Assembly: GCA_903906325.1 (NCBI GenBank)
Contig: CAIVJV010000085.1
Coordinates: 1 to 32,742, forward strand
DNA from: an uncultured Gemmatimonadota bacterium
GTDB taxonomy: Bacteria > Gemmatimonadota > Gemmatimonadetes > Gemmatimonadales > Gemmatimonadaceae
Direction of reading: 5' to 3'
DNA length: 32,742 nucleotides
Position 1 is the first letter of the stretch. Each line of letters opens with the position of its first letter. Both the position numbers and the translations under genes were made by a program. Below the pieces are notes generated by a model that ran no database searches, was not told the origin of the DNA, and saw nothing but the letters and a program-made list of their open reading frames with translations. This document shows positions 29,417 to 32,742 of the stretch, piece after piece.

Positions 29417-30922
29417 ATGCTCCTCCGCCTCGCCTTCCGCGGCCTGCGCGATCGTCCGTGGCGCTCCGCCTTCCTGTTGGCGGGGTTCGCGCTCGGGGTC
29501 GGCGTGATGATCACCCTCCTCGCGATCGGGGAGGCGATGGTCGTCCAGTCCATGGACGAGAAGCTCGTCGGGGGCGGCGATGTCACGGTGCTCCCCGAGG
29601 GGATCGATCTCGAGGTGATGAAGACCGGTGGGGTCGGGGGGATGTTCGCCTCGATCGCCAACGCGCGATTCGTCTATCGGCAGGTGCTCGCCTCGCCGCG
29701 CTTCGCGGATCGCATCGCGACGGTCGCGCCGCAGACCGATGGGGTGCTGCTCTATCTCCGCACGGCGGATGGCACCGAGTACCCGGTCCGCGCGCTCGGG
29801 GAGATCCCCTCCGCGTCACGCGCGGTCGGCGCGGCACCCACCCTCATCGCCGGCGCGTGGGAGGATGACGACGGGGATCGGCGATGGCAGCGTCCGACGG
29901 TGGCGGAGCTTCGGCACGAGATCGATCGCTTCCATCACACCCCCGCCGCGATCATCGCCGAGGAACGGCCGACCTGGGGCGAATGGCACTACTTCAACGT
30001 CCTTTCGGATGACGCGAGGCGCTGGGCCTTCCTGACCCTCGCCGTCGGCGGTGACATCCCCGACGGGCGATGGGGTGGGCAGGTGCTCCTCACCCTCCAT
30101 GCGCAGGGGCGCGCGCCGCGGCGCTTCACGCAGGTCGTCCCGTCGCAACAGATCACGCTCGACACCTCGCGCGCCGATCTCGCTGTGGGGACGAACACCG
30201 TGACGGTCCTCCCCGACGGCCGCTATGAGGTCCGCGCCCGTGCGCGCGAGGACGGGACCGGTGCCGAGGCGACGGTCGCATTGATCCTGACGCCCGCGCC
30301 AGGCGCGTACTTCCCCGGCACCTCCATCGGTGATGCGACGCTGGTGAGCGGGTACGCGGTGCCGGCCCTGCGAGGGACGATCGATGGGACCATCTGCGTG
30401 GAGCGCCGCTGCGAGCGCTACAGTGGGGCACCGGGCTACCACGACCACAATTGGGGCGTCTGGCGCGACGTGGAGTGGGAGTGGGGCGCCGCGCGACTCG
30501 GCGAATTCTCCGTGCTGTACGGGCGCGTGCGTCGCAGTGGCGCGGACGATGTCCGGGAACCGCTCTTCGTCTATCTCGTCGACTCCCTGGGCTTTCGCTC
30601 ACTCTTCCGGCCGAAGGCGATCCGCTATGAAGATGGGCGGACGGTCATGGCGGAGGGTCGGCGACTCCAGGTGCCCAGCCGCGCGGTGCTCGAAGACATC
30701 CGCGGGGGTGACACCCTTCGCATCGCGCTGGAGATCGAGGACGCGATGGCGTCCGACGTGCGGCTCGATCGCATGCGGCAGCACGGGACGCTGGTCCCAC
30801 GCCGACCGGATGCCGCGCGCACCTTCCTCGTGCAGATGAAGGGGACCGCGACGCTCACGGGGCGGATCGGCGGGCAGCCGGTCAGCGGGCGGGGGACCGG
30901 GTTCTTCGAGACGTATCGCTGA
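29417..30922 (+). CDS. Fusion of FtsX-type N-terminus with AttH/CrtC lipocalin-like domain
   Basis: A 501-residue protein with two unlike parts. Residues 1-140 begin LRLAFRGLRDRPWRSAFLLA with one TM helix (FLLAGFALGVGVMITLLAIG), then a MacB-PCD-like stretch (VTVLPEGIDLEVM). This is how an FtsX permease starts, but the three C-terminal FtsX helices are missing. From about 180 on it matches the AttH/CrtC (PF07143) family: WGEWHYFNVLSDDARRWAFL, DATLVSGYAVPALRGTIDG and the hallmark GYHDHNWGVWRDVEWEWGAA near 341. That double-barrel domain binds lipids or, in CrtC, hydrates carotenoids; no carotenoid genes are nearby. AttH homologues commonly neighbour ABC exporter genes. The protein is probably a membrane-tethered periplasmic lipid-handling partner. 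Confidence 0.8.
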   Translation: MLLRLAFRGLRDRPWRSAFLLAGFALGVGVMITLLAIGEAMVVQSMDEKLVGGGDVTVLPEGIDLEVMKTGGVGGMFASIANARFVYRQVLASPRFADRIATVAPQTDGVLLYLRTADGTEYPVRALGEIPSASRAVGAAPTLIAGAWEDDDGDRRWQRPTVAELRHEIDRFHHTPAAIIAEERPTWGEWHYFNVLSDDARRWAFLTLAVGGDIPDGRWGGQVLLTLHAQGRAPRRFTQVVPSQQITLDTSRADLAVGTNTVTVLPDGRYEVRARAREDGTGAEATVALILTPAPGAYFPGTSIGDATLVSGYAVPALRGTIDGTICVERRCERYSGAPGYHDHNWGVWRDVEWEWGAARLGEFSVLYGRVRRSGADDVREPLFVYLVDSLGFRSLFRPKAIRYEDGRTVMAEGRRLQVPSRAVLEDIRGGDTLRIALEIEDAMASDVRLDRMRQHGTLVPRRPDAARTFLVQMKGTATLTGRIGGQPVSGRGTGFFETYR

Positions 30923-30928
30923 CCGGAG

Positions 30929-30944
30929 GTTCGTACCCCCGAAC
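30929..30944. terminator. short hairpin between convergent genes
   Basis: GTTCG and CGAAC pair around a six-base loop in the 25-base gap between the stops at 30922 and 30948. The stem is only 5 bp and no T-run follows. Confidence 0.3.
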
Positions 30945-30947
30945 GCC

Positions 30948-31514
30948 CTAGCGCGAGAGCGTGTCCGCCTTCCACCGCCGCTCAGCCTCCTCGACGGCCG
31001 TATTGATCTTCGAGGTCATCAGCAGGATCAGGGGCAGAGTGCCCATCGAGAGGATGAGGATGACGATGTGCATCCCGGCGGGGGCCTCCCCATCACCCGC
31101 CCGCCAGAGCATCAGGTGCACGAAGAGGAAAGTCAGCGCGACGATCACGCCGGTCAGATCGAGCGTCGCGCGCATCAGGGCGATCACCGGGCCATGATAG
31201 GCACGCGGGATCCTCAGGAAGCGTTCCTTCTCCGCGAAGTTGAAGAGTTGTGGATGGCGCGGGAGGATCGCGCCGACGCATTGGAGTAAGAGGAGTGTCG
31301 CCACGCCGATCAGGGGGAGCCCGAACCACTCCAGCCATGAGGTCGGTCGCGTACGCGTGACCGTCCCGGCGAAGTCGAGGTGCGTGGGGACGGTCGGGCC
31401 GAGGCTCGGGTAGATCGCGATGGCGAAGAGCAAGTGCACCGCGAGGATCGCCCACGGGAGGATCCGGAGGAGCCGGTGCATCGGGCCACCGCTGGTGGGA
31501 CCCGGCAGGCTCAT
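30948..31514 (-). CDS. DUF1648-like four-helix membrane protein
   Basis: A 188-residue membrane protein with four helices: around ILPWAILAVHLLFAIAIY, FGLPLIGVATLLLLQCVGAI, LDLTGVIVALTFLFVHLMLW and MHIVILILSMGTLPLILLMT. The segment YPSLGPTVPTHLDFAGTVTR after TM1 fits the DUF1648 signature (LPxxVPxHF-G). That domain occurs in SdpI-type immunity proteins and many proteins of unknown function, so a role is not implied. The C-terminal tail is charged and cytoplasmic. It overlaps the upstream serine hydrolase gene by four bases, so they are probably one operon. ATG 31481 is a possible shorter start. Confidence 0.65.
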   Translation of the reverse strand: MSLPGPTSGGPMHRLLRILPWAILAVHLLFAIAIYPSLGPTVPTHLDFAGTVTRTRPTSWLEWFGLPLIGVATLLLLQCVGAILPRHPQLFNFAEKERFLRIPRAYHGPVIALMRATLDLTGVIVALTFLFVHLMLWRAGDGEAPAGMHIVILILSMGTLPLILLMTSKINTAVEEAERRWKADTLSR

Positions 31515-32742
31515 GGTTGCCGCGCGAGGGCGCGGAGGCCCTGATGGAGATACCGCACCCGACCCGATCCATCGCGTACCAGCAGGAGGTCGATCGGGTC
31601 ACCCATCGGTGGCAGGACCCGGATCCGCTCCGCGCCGAGGAGGAGGAGCGGGAGGGTGACGGGGCCCTGCGTGAAGCGGAGGGTGTCGGACGACGTGGCG
31701 ATCGAGACACGTGTGGCCCCCATCGCATAGGTCCCGACGACCGCACGCTGCTCCTCCGCGGTCCCGACGCGCGGGGTCACCGCGGTCGGTGTCGGACGCG
31801 GCGGGAGGGTCAGGACCGTCTCGCGGACGAAGCGGTCGATCTCCGTCAGCGGGCTCCCGCTCCGGTTGTCGAGCACGATCAGCGCGGCGCGCCGCTCGGG
31901 CCACATCGTCACCATCGCATCGAAGCCGTTGATCGCCCCACCATGTTCCCAGACCCGCGCGCCGTCCTTCCGACCGATGACGAGCCCGTAGCCGTAGCGC
32001 GCGGTCGAGTCACCGGGGATCGGCTGATAGCCGGTCGTGAGGCGCTGCACCGTGGTCGGGGCGAGTACGCGCTTCCCATCGAGCTCCCCGTCCTGCATGA
32101 GGGCCATGGTGAACCGCGCGAGCTCGCCCGCCGTCGAGAAGAGGAATCCCGCCGCCCACTGCGCGGTGTTCTCCGTGTAGGGGCGCACCATCGCCGGCGC
32201 ACTGCCCGGGCTCCCCATGTGGCCCTGGGCGAAGTCGGTGGTCATCACCTCGAGTGGTCGGAAGGTCGAGCGCGTCATCCCCACCGGCCGCAGCACGAGC
32301 CGCTCGGCGAGCGTCGCGAAGCGTGCCTCCCCTGCGCGCTCCGCCACATAGCCCGCCATCGAGAACCCGGGATTGGAATAGGAGATCACCTGCCCGGGAT
32401 CGGTGAAGAAGAGGGTGTCGGTGACCTCGCGGAAGACCTCGCCGAGGGCCCCTTCGCCCATCCGGCCATAGGTGACGGCGTTGTCGAGCCACCCCGCGGT
32501 ATGCGTGAGGAGCTGATGTGTCGTCACCGTCCCCACACGCCGCGTGGCGAGCTCGGGGACGTAGCGTCCGATCGGGGTCTGCGGGTCGAGCTTCCCGGCC
32601 GCGGCGAGCTCCAGGAGCGTCGCGGCGGTCAGCATCTTCGTCACCGAGCCGATCCGGAAGAGTGTGCGCGTCGTCGCGGGGCGCTGGGACTCCGCGTCGG
32701 CGAGCCCCATGGCGCGCTCGTAGACCAGCCGGCCATCGAGGA
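31511..32742 (-). CDS. Class C beta-lactamase-like serine hydrolase (5' end outside window)
   Basis: The frame is open to the window edge, with LDGRLVYERAMGLADAESQR at the visible N-terminus, so the true start lies outside. Family motifs are clear: SVTK of the SxxK nucleophile in FRIGSVTKMLTAATLL, the YSN of the YxN motif in VISYSNPGFSMAGYVAE, and HGG in VWEHGGAINGFDAM. It belongs to the beta-lactamase / penicillin-binding-protein-like serine hydrolases (Pfam Beta-lactamase, COG1680). These are usually D-Ala peptidases, esterases or amidases, so resistance should not be inferred. The last 110 residues form an extra strand-rich domain often found in such proteins. The stop overlaps the DUF1648-like gene. 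Confidence 0.88.
   Translation of the reverse strand, partial: LDGRLVYERAMGLADAESQRPATTRTLFRIGSVTKMLTAATLLELAAAGKLDPQTPIGRYVPELATRRVGTVTTHQLLTHTAGWLDNAVTYGRMGEGALGEVFREVTDTLFFTDPGQVISYSNPGFSMAGYVAERAGEARFATLAERLVLRPVGMTRSTFRPLEVMTTDFAQGHMGSPGSAPAMVRPYTENTAQWAAGFLFSTAGELARFTMALMQDGELDGKRVLAPTTVQRLTTGYQPIPGDSTARYGYGLVIGRKDGARVWEHGGAINGFDAMVTMWPERRAALIVLDNRSGSPLTEIDRFVRETVLTLPPRPTPTAVTPRVGTAEEQRAVVGTYAMGATRVSIATSSDTLRFTQGPVTLPLLLLGAERIRVLPPMGDPIDLLLVRDGSGRVRYLHQGLRALARQP

Noticed and set aside
29960..30922. Carotenoid 1,2-hydratase (CrtC) as the function of the AttH-like domain
   Set aside because: No carotenoid gene is nearby, the protein is fused to a permease-like anchor and sits in an ABC operon, so the AttH-like reading is favoured.
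31511..32742. Antibiotic-resistance beta-lactamase
   Set aside because: The SxxK/YxN/HGG pattern with an extra C-terminal domain is shared by many peptidases and esterases; resistance cannot be inferred.

Overview
The window is gene-dense, very GC-rich DNA (roughly 70% by eye) and no gap between genes exceeds about 140 bases. The protein set points to Gemmatimonadota or a close relative: a DUF5916-type outer-membrane-like protein, an IorAB-type molybdenum hydroxylase, an LVIVD-repeat protein, class C beta-lactamase-like hydrolases, and many secreted proteins with short Ala/Leu-rich signals. The phylum is an inference from family composition and style; no rRNA or other marker is present. I saw no tRNA, rRNA, CRISPR array, insertion sequence or phage gene.

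Layout. 1-5244: the C-terminus of a DUF5916-like protein, an MHS-family transporter with a large extra domain, then on the minus strand an alpha/beta hydrolase and an amidohydrolase lipoprotein whose 3' end runs 94 bases into the transporter gene. 5262-9986: a DCC thioredoxin-like gene, then a minus-strand operon for a molybdenum hydroxylase (2Fe-2S subunit, Tat-exported molybdopterin subunit, XdhC, MocA-like cytidylyltransferase). 10091-15423: cardiolipin synthase, a previously unlisted 32-codon membrane micro-ORF, a sodium:solute symporter, arginase and an archaeal-type ornithine cyclodeaminase, together an apparent arginine-to-proline route. 15467-20072: a Rieske protein, a TetA-like exporter, a small adhesin-E-like protein, a membrane protein plus a triple helix-hairpin-helix secreted protein, pterin carbinolamine dehydratase and a beta-helix (DUF4097-like) protein. 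20125-22050: HAD phosphatase and a frameshifted DAACS symporter.

22097-30922: LVIVD-repeat protein, rhodanese, CoA-type Nudix hydrolase, PAP2 phosphatase and a DtxR/MntR-like regulator. A strong hairpin follows, then a tight operon of YceI, two FtsX-type permeases (the second broken at a 9-G tract), a LolD-like ATPase and a fusion of an FtsX-type N-terminus to an AttH/CrtC lipocalin-like domain. This last operon is the best candidate for an under-described system: two lipocalin-fold proteins built around a Lol/Mac-type ABC transporter suggest movement of an isoprenoid or other lipid through the envelope. The window ends with a DUF1648-like membrane protein and a truncated serine hydrolase.

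A recurring signal ties the window together. At least six genes that begin transcription units lack a Shine-Dalgarno sequence and instead have a hexamer of the form (C/T)ANNNT exactly seven bases before the start codon (CATCTT three times, TATAGT, TAGGCT, TACTCT). This is what leaderless transcripts would look like, whereas several operon-internal genes carry clear GGAGG-type sites. Two genes are disrupted at G-runs; the intact flanking reading frames make a recent mutation or a sequence error more likely than old decay.
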